A stretch of DNA of 6,398 nucleotides from Candidatus Bipolaricaulis sp. (GTDB lineage: Bacteria > Bipolaricaulota > Bipolaricaulia > Bipolaricaulales > Bipolaricaulaceae): positions 1 through 6,398 of the forward strand of contig JAGUVP010000257.1 in NCBI GenBank assembly GCA_020062805.1. The letters are read 5' to 3'. Of the stretch, positions 1 through 6,166 are shown one piece after another; within the stretch, counting starts at the first letter, position 1, and every line of letters begins with the position of its first letter. The notes beneath the pieces were generated by a model that worked only from the letters and a program-made list of their open reading frames with translations, was not told where the DNA came from and searched no databases. A program made the position numbers and the translations under genes.

Positions 1-453
1 CAGGCCAGGCCGGACGTGTCGGTGGTGGCGGTGGACGCGAGCCCGCGTGCCCTGGCCTGTGCGCGGCGGAACGTGCGAGCCCATGGCCTGGATGGGCAGG
101 TTGAGGTGCGAAAGTCCGACTGGTTCTCCCACGTGCCGGAGAGGTTTCACCTCATCGTGGCGAACCCGCCGTATGTGGCCCGTCCCGATCTCGCGACCCT
201 GGAGCCCGAGGTGCGGCAGTACGAGCCGCGTCAGGCCCTCGATGGCGGGCCCGATGGCTTGTCCGCGATCCGGATCGTCCTTGCCGAGGCTCCTCGACAT
301 CTCTTCTCGGGTGGGGCGATCCTCGTCGAGATCGGGCACGACCAGGGAGAAGCCGTCCTCCGGTTTGCCCGGGCGGCCTCTTCTTGGGTAGAAACGAGGG
401 TGGACATGGATCTCTCTGGGAAGGAGCGGTTCTTCATCGGACGATGCGGGTAG
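1..453 (+). CDS. prmC: Release factor glutamine methyltransferase PrmC (HemK), 3' part
   Basis: This is the C-terminal 150 residues of a SAM-dependent N5-glutamine methyltransferase; the 5' end lies outside the window. Members of this family methylate the Gln of the GGQ motif in release factors RF1 and RF2 in the cytoplasm, which raises termination efficiency. The visible part holds the acidic strand-2 end that contacts SAM (VAVDASPRAL, visible residues 9-18), the diagnostic NPPY motif (visible residues 55-58, bases 163-174) that holds the substrate glutamine amide, and the PrmC-specific stretch with E-x-EPR-x-AL-x-GG-x-DGL around visible residues 70-87. It ends with the usual KERFFIGR-like strand and a TAG stop. 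N5-glutamine methylases of other specificity (PrmB) share NPPY, but the EPRQALDGG context favours PrmC. The final 10 bases overlap the start of the downstream ftsE-like gene, suggesting cotranscription. Confidence 0.93.
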   Translation, partial: QARPDVSVVAVDASPRALACARRNVRAHGLDGQVEVRKSDWFSHVPERFHLIVANPPYVARPDLATLEPEVRQYEPRQALDGGPDGLSAIRIVLAEAPRHLFSGGAILVEIGHDQGEAVLRFARAASSWVETRVDMDLSGKERFFIGRCG

Positions 454-1133
454 CGATTCAGGTATCGGAGCTGCGGTACGCAACCGACGACGGAGTGCTC
501 GTCCTCGACGATCTCTCGTTCGGTCTCCCCGGGGATGGGTTCGTGTTTGTGGCCGGGCCGCCGTCCTCGGGCAAAACCCTCTTGCTCGAACTCATCCTGA
601 GGGAGAGAGATCCCAGCGGGGGACAGATTCTTGTTCTAGGGCGAAACATGGCGCGTCTCTCCCCGGCGCGGGCGCGGGAGCTGCGGCGGCGGATCGGGTA
701 CATGCCCGAACAGCCCGTGGTCCTCGATCGGCGATCCGTCCGCGGGAACCTGGAGTTCAAACTGCGCGCGCTGGGGATCGGGGGCTCCGAGGCACGGGAA
801 CATGCGGCACGGGCTCTCGAACTCGCCTGTTTGAAGGGGGAAGAGGAGGCACCGGCGGCAGCCCTCGACGCGATGGGCCAGAGGAAGCTCGTCCTCGCCC
901 TCTCCCTGTGTCCCGAACCAGCGGTCCTCCTGTGCGATGATCCCTTTCGGGGGCTGTCCGTGGATGACCAAGACCGATTCGTGGCGATGTTGAAAGGGGT
1001 CAACGAGGTCGGGGTGGCTGTGCTGGCGACAGCTCGTGATTCGGAGATTCCCTCTCGGCACGGGTTCCCACCCAAAGAGCGGGAGCCTCTTCTTCAGTAC
1101 GCGGTGCACCTGCGACCGGGGGTGTTGGGGTGA
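444..1133 (+). CDS. ftsE: FtsE-like ABC ATPase with degenerate catalytic motifs
   Basis: This 229-residue ABC nucleotide-binding protein is FtsE-sized and precedes an FtsX-like permease. FtsE is the cytoplasmic ATPase that drives FtsX to activate cell-wall hydrolases at division. FtsE-like stretches are MARLSPARARELRRRIG (residues 69-85) and the DRRSVRGNL region (95-103). Walker A is intact (GPPSSGKT, 38-45). Other motifs are altered: the Q-loop position reads Glu (E89, with Gln next to it), the LSGGQ signature is LDAMG (141-145), the Walker B end is CDDP so the catalytic Glu is Asp (D166), the D-loop reads GLS (170-172) without Asp, and the H-switch His is Arg (R198). It may bind ATP yet hydrolyse slowly or only with a partner. 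I chose ATG 444 because the only upstream in-frame start is a TTG at 384 deep inside prmC. A GGGAAGGAG at 418-426 is too distant to be a good RBS, so coupling to prmC is likely. Another cell-envelope ABC ATPase is the alternative reading. Confidence 0.75.
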   Translation: MRVAIQVSELRYATDDGVLVLDDLSFGLPGDGFVFVAGPPSSGKTLLLELILRERDPSGGQILVLGRNMARLSPARARELRRRIGYMPEQPVVLDRRSVRGNLEFKLRALGIGGSEAREHAARALELACLKGEEEAPAAALDAMGQRKLVLALSLCPEPAVLLCDDPFRGLSVDDQDRFVAMLKGVNEVGVAVLATARDSEIPSRHGFPPKEREPLLQYAVHLRPGVLG

Positions 1134-1942
1134 GCTCTGGGATCGTGTTTGTGGTGGGAGATGCGCTGCGGCGGAGCGCGGGACGTCCGGGAGGCCTTGC
1201 CCTGTGGGCAGTGGCCGTGGCGGCCGTTCTTGTGAGCGGGACCGCCCTGTTTCTCATCCCCACCGCACCGGGAACTGGACCGACGGCCGAGGCGTACCTC
1301 GTGGCCCAGCTCGCGTCCGACCCGTCCGAGGCAACCATCGCTCGACTGGGAAGCGAGATATGGACTTGGCCTGGCGTAGATGGAGTCACCTTCCGCTTCC
1401 CGGGGGAAACCGAGCCGATTGCCATCACCCAGCGGTCCCTCCTCGTGCGGCTTCTGTCGCCCGAAGTCCGATCCACTGTGGAACCCCGACTCCGAACGTT
1501 GACCGAGGTTGTCGGAGTTCAGTACCACCAGCAGTCGCCCGGGCGAACCCGCGTTCCTCCCGCCTCGCGCATCGGTGCGTTGGTGGCGCTGGTGGGGACG
1601 CTATCCCTTGCGTTGTGGTTGGGCCATCGTGCAGCAACCCGTACGGCGACGGCGTGGGGACGAGAGCTTGCCCTGCTGCGGAGCTGTGGGGCGAGTCCAG
1701 CGATGCAACGGTCCCCGTTCTTCGCCCTGGGAGCCGTGGTAGGGCTTGCGGGCGGCGGTCTGTACATCGGTATCTGCTGGAGCTTGTGGGTGTGGGGAAG
1801 ATCGCTCCCCTACCTTCGGGATGTGGTCCCCAGCTTCCCCCACGTGTGGGTGGGGGTGGTCGTGTGGGGGTTAGCGATTGGCGCTGGCTTGGGTCTTGTG
1901 GGGAGCCTTATCGCTGCTCTTGCCCCCTCTGCTCATTCGTAG
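1130..1942 (+). CDS. ftsX: FtsX-like ABC permease
   Basis: This 270-residue membrane protein has the FtsX layout: a short cytoplasmic N-terminus, TM1 at about residues 22-43, an extracytoplasmic domain at about 44-146, then TM2 (147-166), TM3 (197-222) and TM4 (239-264). The cytoplasmic segment between TM2 and TM3 carries the family hallmark RELALLRSCGASPAMQRSPF (178-197), equivalent to the REIE-LM-L-GA-x(5)-R-PF pattern through which FtsX couples to FtsE. The external domain includes WPGVDGVTF (80-88), like the pg-V-x-x-V stretch of FtsX. FtsX normally binds a murein hydrolase or its activator outside the membrane; no such gene is in this window. The GTG start overlaps the ftsE stop as GTGA (bases 1130-1133), a classic coupling arrangement, so the two proteins are probably made in fixed ratio. 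The 3' end overlaps the convergent permease gene by 10 bases. The FtsX superfamily call is firm; the division role is inferred from size, topology and pairing. Confidence 0.8.
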   Translation: MSSGIVFVVGDALRRSAGRPGGLALWAVAVAAVLVSGTALFLIPTAPGTGPTAEAYLVAQLASDPSEATIARLGSEIWTWPGVDGVTFRFPGETEPIAITQRSLLVRLLSPEVRSTVEPRLRTLTEVVGVQYHQQSPGRTRVPPASRIGALVALVGTLSLALWLGHRAATRTATAWGRELALLRSCGASPAMQRSPFFALGAVVGLAGGGLYIGICWSLWVWGRSLPYLRDVVPSFPHVWVGVVVWGLAIGAGLGLVGSLIAALAPSAHS

Positions 1943-3189
1943 CGGAGCGCGTCCACCACGGGCAGCTTCGAAGCACGCCGTGCGGGCCATAGGCCCGCGA
2001 CTGCCCCCAGCAGAAACGACCCACCCAGCGTCGCTGTGATCAGCACCGGGCTGGCGACGACGGCAATCCTAACGTCGAACATCCGCCCGATGATGGCGGA
2101 GGCTACAGCGCTGAGTCCAAGGCCGAGCAGCGTCCCCACGATCCCCCCGACGAGGCCCATCATCCCGGATTCGATCACGAAGATGGACAGGATGTGGCTG
2201 TTTTTCGCCCCGACCGCCTTCATGATTCCGATCTCCTTGGTGCGCTCGAGGACGGAGGTGAACATCGTGTTCATCACGCCTACCCCTCCCACGAGAAGGG
2301 AGATGCCCGCGATGCCCGCCAGAAACGCGCTCACGGTCGAGGTCACGGTTCCGATGGCACTGCTGATGTCGCTGTAGGTGATCGCGGTGACCCGGGATCC
2401 GCGCGCCCGGAGCTCCGCCTGAGCTCGGTTCGCCACCTCGTCCACATCGCGCCCTGGCGCGGTACGCACCAGGGTGACCAGTACATCCTGAGCCGGCCCC
2501 CATAAGGACTCCATGGTGTCGTAGGGGATGTAGATCGTGGTGGCGCTCGCGGGCATGCCCGAGGTGAAGCCCTGTTGGGGGCGTCCATCATCGGCCGTTG
2601 CCAGAATGCCGACCACCGTGAACGTGATCTCCGGCTTGTCGGCGTCGCCCGCGATGACGATCGTTTGTCCCGCGTCCACGCGCAACCGGGTTGCCACCTC
2701 GCGGCCCAGCACAGCAACCACGCGGTCCGCTTCCTGGAACAGCCGTCCCCCCGGCTCGACCTCCAACGACCCCACGAACGACGAGAACGACGTGATCAAC
2801 TCAGGGGAGAGGCCCATCACGGGCAGGAACCCCTGGGCGAGCCGCCCCTCCGGCCCGGGCTGACCCTGGACGAACGCCGTGCGTTGGCGGACGGCGGCCG
2901 CGGTCAACACCCCGTCCAGAGTACGCAGCCACTCCAGATCGAGGGCGTACTGGTCGGAGCCTTCGCTGGTTCGCGCTGCTCCAAACGATCCGCGCGGCGC
3001 GAGAACGAACGTATCCACACCGAACACCTTGGCCACCTCGTCGGTGATCGTTCGCTCCAGTCCAAGCCCAACCGAAATCAGCGCCACCACGGCGGTGATA
3101 CCGATGAACACCCCGATCACCGTGAGCCAACTACGGATCTTGCGGTGGAGGATGCTGGAGCCAGCCAGCACGAGGAAGTCCCTAAGCAT
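1933..3189 (-). CDS. MacB-type ABC transporter permease
   Basis: This 418-residue protein has the MacB_PCD plus FtsX-domain architecture of MacB and LolC/E-like exporters, which move substrates by mechanotransmission rather than through a classic channel. It starts with the family-typical amphipathic lead and HRKIRSWLTVIGVFIGI (residues 15-31) entering TM1 (about 21-43). A periplasmic domain of roughly 245 residues follows (44-287), including the LGREVATRL segment (161-169) common in MacB_PCD. TM2 (about 288-312) holds GGVGVMN (301-307), followed by the coupling helix ERTKEIGIMKAVGA (315-328), TM3 (about 338-367) and TM4 (about 381-401). It ends with WPARRASKLPVVDALRYE, a textbook terminus for this family. 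I prefer the ATG at 3189 (8-base overlap with the ATPase gene) to an in-frame TTG at 3204, because it gives the usual N-terminal length. MacB itself carries a fused ATPase; here the ATPase is separate. The substrate cannot be read from the sequence. Confidence 0.93.
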   Translation of the reverse strand: MLRDFLVLAGSSILHRKIRSWLTVIGVFIGITAVVALISVGLGLERTITDEVAKVFGVDTFVLAPRGSFGAARTSEGSDQYALDLEWLRTLDGVLTAAAVRQRTAFVQGQPGPEGRLAQGFLPVMGLSPELITSFSSFVGSLEVEPGGRLFQEADRVVAVLGREVATRLRVDAGQTIVIAGDADKPEITFTVVGILATADDGRPQQGFTSGMPASATTIYIPYDTMESLWGPAQDVLVTLVRTAPGRDVDEVANRAQAELRARGSRVTAITYSDISSAIGTVTSTVSAFLAGIAGISLLVGGVGVMNTMFTSVLERTKEIGIMKAVGAKNSHILSIFVIESGMMGLVGGIVGTLLGLGLSAVASAIIGRMFDVRIAVVASPVLITATLGGSFLLGAVAGLWPARRASKLPVVDALRYE

Positions 3190-3868
3190 TGGCCGTCTCT
3201 TCAACCGTGCGCCCGTCTCGCAGGCGGATCACGCGACCGGCAATTCGAACTGCTTCGGGGTCGTGGGTCACCAGGACGACGGTCCTGCCGTCGTCTACGC
3301 TCAGTCGTCGCAGGAGTTCGAGGATCGTCCCCCCTGTCTCCGTATCCAGGTTCCCGGTGGGCTCATCGGCGAGGATGATCTCCGGGTTGTTGGCCAGTGC
3401 CCGGGCGATGGCCACCCGTTGGCGCTCGCCGCCGGAGAGCTCGTTGGGCTTGTGCCGGATACGGTCCGCGAGGCCGACCTTGGTCAGAAGCTCCTTGGCC
3501 CGCGCGGCGCGCTTCCGTTTGGGCACCCCGAGGAAGATCATCGGCAGCTCCACGTTCTTCTGCGCCGACAGCGTGGGGACCAAGTTGAACGTCTGGAAGA
3601 CAAATCCCACTTTGCGTCCTCGCAGGGTCACCAGCTGGTTTTCCGAGAGCTGCTGCAGGCTCTGCCCGTCAAACGCAGCCGTGCCGCTCGTCGGTGTGTC
3701 CAAGGCTCCCAGGATGTGCATCAGCGTGGACTTGCCTGATCCGGACGGCCCCATGAGGGCCACGATCTCGCCCTGTTCGATGGTCAAGTCCAGGCCGCGC
3801 AGAGCGTGTACGAAGGTCTTGCCGAGCCGGTAGTCCTTGGTGATCCCCGCTAATTCTAGGAGCGGCAT
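3182..3868 (-). CDS. LolD/MacB-type ABC transporter ATP-binding protein
   Basis: This 228-residue cytoplasmic ATPase powers the permease encoded immediately downstream. All catalytic motifs are canonical: Walker A GPSGSGKS (40-47), Q-loop FVFQTFNLVP with Q92, signature LSGGE (144-148), Walker B IILADE (164-169) with the catalytic Glu, D-loop GNLD (172-175) and H-switch His (H202 in LVTHD). The FNLVPTLSAQKNVELPMIF stretch (94-112) is typical of the MacB/LolD/YknY (MJ0796-like) subfamily, and the length suits a stand-alone LolD-type subunit. The ATG at 3868 lies 7 bases after the stop of the upstream secreted-protein gene. A TTG at 3901 in the same frame would add 11 unconserved residues and is less likely. 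I see no good Shine-Dalgarno before the ATG, so translation probably depends on ribosomes arriving from upstream. Whether the system exports a drug, a peptide or a lipoprotein is open. Confidence 0.95.
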   Translation of the reverse strand: MPLLELAGITKDYRLGKTFVHALRGLDLTIEQGEIVALMGPSGSGKSTLMHILGALDTPTSGTAAFDGQSLQQLSENQLVTLRGRKVGFVFQTFNLVPTLSAQKNVELPMIFLGVPKRKRAARAKELLTKVGLADRIRHKPNELSGGERQRVAIARALANNPEIILADEPTGNLDTETGGTILELLRRLSVDDGRTVVLVTHDPEAVRIAGRVIRLRDGRTVEETANA

Positions 3869-3875
3869 GGAGGCG

Positions 3876-4469
3876 CTACGGTCCGACGAAGGTGTACGCA
3901 ACCAGTTCCATCAGGAATACGGTCTGCCACGTTCCGCCCCGCAGTCGCTCCACACGGACGCGCGGCACTGTGTACACGGGCTTGGAGATTCCGAAGGCAA
4001 CGGTCATCCGCGTGTCGCGATTCTTGGGATCCACGTACGAGCCTTCCACGCACCGCACCCCCGCGATGTCGACCAAGGCCACATCGGTGAACGTTCCCCC
4101 TCCGGGGAGCAGGTACTCATCGCCTTCCTGCAGTCGGCTCCGCTGGTCCACAAGCACCTGAAGCGCGGATAGACTCACGTCCTCTCCCCCTCCGTAGGCC
4201 AGGCCCGCGGCACCGAACAGGAAGCCGAAGCCCGAGAGCTGGTCGCCCGTGCCTGTCGCTTCTGCCCGCATGCGCACGGTGTAGGTGCTGTTCGGGTGCA
4301 CGACCACCTGGAGCTCAAGCGTCTGGGGGGCGCTCAGGTCCTCGGTCGTCACGGTGAACACCATGGTCGTGGTTCCCACCGGAAACGCCTCCAGTTTCGC
4401 CTGGGAGAAGGCGCAGGTACCGAGGGTGGTCATGCCGACCAGGACGAGAGCACCAAGCTTCATCTTCAC
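3876..4469 (-). CDS. Putative secreted protein of unknown function, first gene of ABC exporter operon
   Basis: I do not recognise this 197-residue protein. It begins with a signal-peptide-like segment: basic MKMK, a hydrophobic core at residues 5-18, and a plausible cleavage site after FSQA (21-24). LGTC ahead of Cys19 resembles a lipobox, but Thr before the Cys is non-canonical, so a lipoprotein is only possible. The mature part is rich in Thr, Val and Gly with alternating hydrophobic residues (for example TTTMVFTVTTEDL, 33-45; YTVRMRAEATGTGD, 63-76), which suggests a mostly beta fold. A glycine-rich stretch, FGFLFGAAGLAYGGG (81-95), lies in the middle. The only other Cys is C140. The GTG at 4469 sits 5 bases from a strong AAGGAGG; the ATG at 4463 (11 bases away) is the alternative and removes two residues. 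It precedes the ABC ATPase by 7 bases, in the place a MacA-like adaptor or substrate-binding partner might occupy, but it has no visible coiled coil or lipoyl-like domain. The frame is supported by the RBS, signal peptide and operon position. Confidence 0.8.
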   Translation of the reverse strand: MKMKLGALVLVGMTTLGTCAFSQAKLEAFPVGTTTMVFTVTTEDLSAPQTLELQVVVHPNSTYTVRMRAEATGTGDQLSGFGFLFGAAGLAYGGGEDVSLSALQVLVDQRSRLQEGDEYLLPGGGTFTDVALVDIAGVRCVEGSYVDPKNRDTRMTVAFGISKPVYTVPRVRVERLRGGTWQTVFLMELVAYTFVGP

Positions 4470-4474
4470 GGGTT

Positions 4475-4481
4475 CCTCCTT
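4475..4481 (-). promoter_or_regulatory. Strong ribosome binding site (AAGGAGG) of the secreted-protein gene
   Basis: On the minus strand AAGGAGG is a near-perfect complement of the 16S 3' tail. It lies 5 bases before a GTG (4469) and 11 bases before an in-frame ATG (4463). The spacing favours the GTG start. It is the best Shine-Dalgarno in the window and supports this as the first gene of a transcription unit. Confidence 0.75.
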
Positions 4482-4501
4482 CGTCGAACCGCAAGCATCG
4501 G

Positions 4502-4531
4502 ATTGTACCACGACGGCCGTGTCCTGCACTC
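4502..4531 (-). promoter_or_regulatory. Extended -10 promoter for the secreted protein/ABC exporter operon
   Basis: Read on the minus strand, TGGTACAAT (bases 4510-4502) contains TACAAT, five of six matches to the sigma-70-type -10 hexamer, preceded by the TGn extended -10 element. A -35 at the expected distance is weak (GTGCAG, 16-base spacer, bases 4529-4524), which is usual when an extended -10 is present. Transcription would begin near base 4495, leaving a 5' leader of about 26 bases that carries the AAGGAGG ribosome site. It sits in the only sizeable gap between minus-strand genes. I see no operator repeat around it. Confidence 0.5.
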
Positions 4532-4589
4532 GGTGGTGCGATGGGCGCGGCTCGTGCTGGGCAGGCGCAACCTCACCGGGTCGGGTGGC

Positions 4590-5699
4590 TCAGCGCAGCC
4601 TGGCGTCGGTAGGCGGGGAATCCTTGGATTCGGAGCCGGTGCTGTCCACCGTCATCGCAACCCGCCCCCTGCGCAGTCGGAGGAGGCCGCGGCGGAGGAG
4701 GAGTTGCACTCCAAACCCGACGAGGATGAGGTCGACAAATCGAAACAGAACGTTGAACGCCACCGCTGCACTGAGCGGGACACCAAGAAGGCTGAACACC
4801 CCAACACGGCCTCCGTCCGTGATCCCGAACCCGCCGGGAGTCACCCATAGAAACCCGTTGACGAACAGGCTCAGCGTGAAGTAGAGCGAGAGCTGGGGGA
4901 ACGTGAACAGGTCGCCTTGGGTGAAGTAGAAGAAGATCTGCGGTCGGACGTAGTTGAGGAACACCGTGAGGAGCTGCAAGGCAAACGCGAGCAAAGTGTA
5001 GCTGCGGTAGAGGGTGAACGCCCGGTGAATCTCGGCCTCCATCTCGGCCACATGGCCCGCGGCGCGAAGGAGCCGTTCCCGACCCGGCAAGTACCGCGCA
5101 AGCCATCTCAGAAAGCGGGAGATCCAGCGGATGTCTCGCGCGAGGAGCGCAACCGCTGCTAACAAGATCAGAGCCAGCGTTCCAAGAGCGATTCCCACGA
5201 CTGCTTTGTCGGCAACGGACACGCCGGGGGAGATGAGGGTGAGCACCGCTCCGATCGAGGCGAACGCGAGAACAGAGAAACCTGACAGAATCCGCTCGAC
5301 GATCACCGTGGCCATCACCCGGGCCATGGGGATCCCCTGATCTCGGGCAACCCAGTTGGCCCGTACGGGTTCCCCTCCGATGTACATCGAGGGGGTGAGG
5401 TAGGTGACCGCAAATCCGGCGAGGAGGGGGGATACGGTGCGGTGCCACGGGACCGCAATGCCGGCTCCGCGCAGGAGGGCGTGCCAACTCAGGGCCCACG
5501 TGAGCATGGAGGCGAGCACGCTCAAGACCACGGCCAGGAACCCCACAACGCCTACCTTCTTGATGTCGGCGAACACCTGCGCCGGTCCGCTGAGGTAGAT
5601 GAGGGCGCCGAACAAGGCGAGGCCACCGAGCATGAACGCCACCAGCCCAGCCCAGCGCAGGGTAGCCCAGCGCGGCCTCGCGGGTTGTGGAGAGGTCAC
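4590..5699 (-). CDS. UPF0104 / LPG_synthase_TM family integral membrane protein
   Basis: This 369-residue polytopic membrane protein belongs to the family that includes the transmembrane flippase-like part of lysylphosphatidylglycerol synthase MprF and AglD-like proteins. I count about seven to eight membrane segments, for example around residues 17-37, 50-72, 88-106, 138-158, 166-187, 235-257, 268-287 and 311-334. Family hallmarks are the TPSMYIGGEPVRANW stretch (102-116, the GEP-x-R motif) followed by VIVER (132-136), and TPGGFGITDGG (287-297), equivalent to the PGG-x-G-x-x-E motif with Asp in place of the usual Glu. It lacks the soluble aminoacyl-transferase domain of MprF. The charged tail after residue 336 is probably cytoplasmic. 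The GTG start overlaps the upstream pncC stop as GTGA (5696-5699), with GAGGGG just before it; the long upstream extension of this frame lies across pncC and is not coding. Lipid or polyprenyl-linked substrate handling is inferred from the family only. Confidence 0.88.
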   Translation of the reverse strand: MTSPQPARPRWATLRWAGLVAFMLGGLALFGALIYLSGPAQVFADIKKVGVVGFLAVVLSVLASMLTWALSWHALLRGAGIAVPWHRTVSPLLAGFAVTYLTPSMYIGGEPVRANWVARDQGIPMARVMATVIVERILSGFSVLAFASIGAVLTLISPGVSVADKAVVGIALGTLALILLAAVALLARDIRWISRFLRWLARYLPGRERLLRAAGHVAEMEAEIHRAFTLYRSYTLLAFALQLLTVFLNYVRPQIFFYFTQGDLFTFPQLSLYFTLSLFVNGFLWVTPGGFGITDGGRVGVFSLLGVPLSAAVAFNVLFRFVDLILVGFGVQLLLRRGLLRLRRGRVAMTVDSTGSESKDSPPTDARLR

Positions 5700-6166
5700 C
5701 GGCCCCTCAGATGGCGGAGGAGAAGGTCGAGCGCAGCATCGCAGGCGGCCCGGCGATTCTCGTTGCGGGACCCCACGAAGCGATGCTCTTCCACCCATAC
5801 TCCATACGGGGAGGCCAGCGCGACGTACACCAGCCCCACGGGCTTGTCCGGAGTTCCGCCTCCGGGTCCAGCGATCCCGCTGATGGCGAGGGAGAAGTCT
5901 GTTTTCAGCAAGCTTTGCGCTCCCTCGGCCATCGCCCGCGTGCACTCCGCAGACACCCCACCCTTCGACGCGATGATTGCCTCGGGTACTCCGAGGAGCA
6001 TCGCCTTGATCTCGTTGCTGTAGGCGATGATCCCGCCCAGGAAGTACGCGGACGCCCCCGGTACGTCGGTGATCCGACCGGCGAGGAGCCCGCCTGTGCA
6101 CGACTCGGCTACGGCGAGGGTCTCCCCTCGCTGTGCTAGCAGCTTGCCAACCTCGATCTCACGCAT
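5696..6166 (-). CDS. pncC: CinA C-terminal domain protein, nicotinamide-nucleotide amidohydrolase PncC
   Basis: This 156-residue protein is a stand-alone CinA-C domain. Characterised members hydrolyse nicotinamide mononucleotide to nicotinate mononucleotide and ammonia in the cytoplasm, returning NMN to the NAD+ pool. The family motifs follow in order: LAVAESCTGGLLAGRITDVPG (residues 17-37; the SCTGG segment forms part of the active site), YFLGGIIAYSNEIK (41-54), GGVSAECTRAMA (69-80), and the glycine-rich ISGIAGPGGGTPDKPVG (95-111). Length is normal for the single-domain form; the N-terminal molybdopterin-binding-like domain of full CinA is absent. The ATG start has a good Shine-Dalgarno (AGAGGTGA, bases 6180-6173, 6-base gap) inside the upstream sirtuin gene, with which it shares 8 bases. 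The gene in turn overlaps the downstream membrane protein gene by 4 bases. Enzyme identity rests on the family and is very likely; biochemical activity is inferred. Confidence 0.92.
   Translation of the reverse strand: MREIEVGKLLAQRGETLAVAESCTGGLLAGRITDVPGASAYFLGGIIAYSNEIKAMLLGVPEAIIASKGGVSAECTRAMAEGAQSLLKTDFSLAISGIAGPGGGTPDKPVGLVYVALASPYGVWVEEHRFVGSRNENRRAACDAALDLLLRHLRGR

Larger units (their letters stand above)
4470..4589. other. Intergenic region between membrane protein gene and exporter operon
   Basis: This 120-base gap is the only sizeable non-coding stretch in the window. It holds the extended -10 promoter and AAGGAGG site of the exporter operon. Downstream of the membrane protein stop I find only a 4-base-pair stem (CACC/GGTG with a 6-base loop) and no T-run, so no intrinsic terminator is supported; read-through from the sirtuin-pncC unit into the exporter operon is possible. 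Confidence 0.6.

Noticed and set aside
1836..1856. C-run/CACGTG/G-run inverted repeat resembling a terminator or protein-binding site
   Set aside because: It lies inside ftsX, encoding the start of TM4, has a 2-base loop and no T-run; it is best explained by codon use for Pro-His-Val-Trp-Val.
1036..1992. Plus-strand open frame of 318 codons over the ftsE end and ftsX
   Set aside because: Its product is Cys/Gly/Arg-rich without family motifs, while the overlapping frames encode FtsE/FtsX-like proteins with coupled starts and stops.
1130..3189. The two FtsX-superfamily permease genes as a diverged inverted duplication
   Set aside because: They share only the superfamily coupling-helix pattern; lengths, external domains, N-termini and C-termini differ, and there is no nucleotide repeat.
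3869..3901. TTG start at 3901 for the ABC ATPase, adding 11 residues
   Set aside because: The added residues are polar and unlike the family N-terminus, and it would overlap the upstream gene by 26 bases; ATG 3868 gives the standard start just before the first beta strand.
4540..4592. Possible intrinsic terminator after the UPF0104 gene
   Set aside because: Only a 4-base-pair stem is present and no U-tract follows on the minus strand.
4573..5499. Long minus-strand open frame of 308 codons across the UPF0104 gene
   Set aside because: It is Arg/Pro/His-rich low-complexity translation in an alternate frame of a clearly conserved membrane protein; such shadows are common at high GC.
5700..6101. 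N-terminal extension of the UPF0104 frame through the pncC gene
   Set aside because: This extension is antiphase to pncC, has no conserved features, and the GTG at 5699 with GTGA coupling gives the expected N-terminus.
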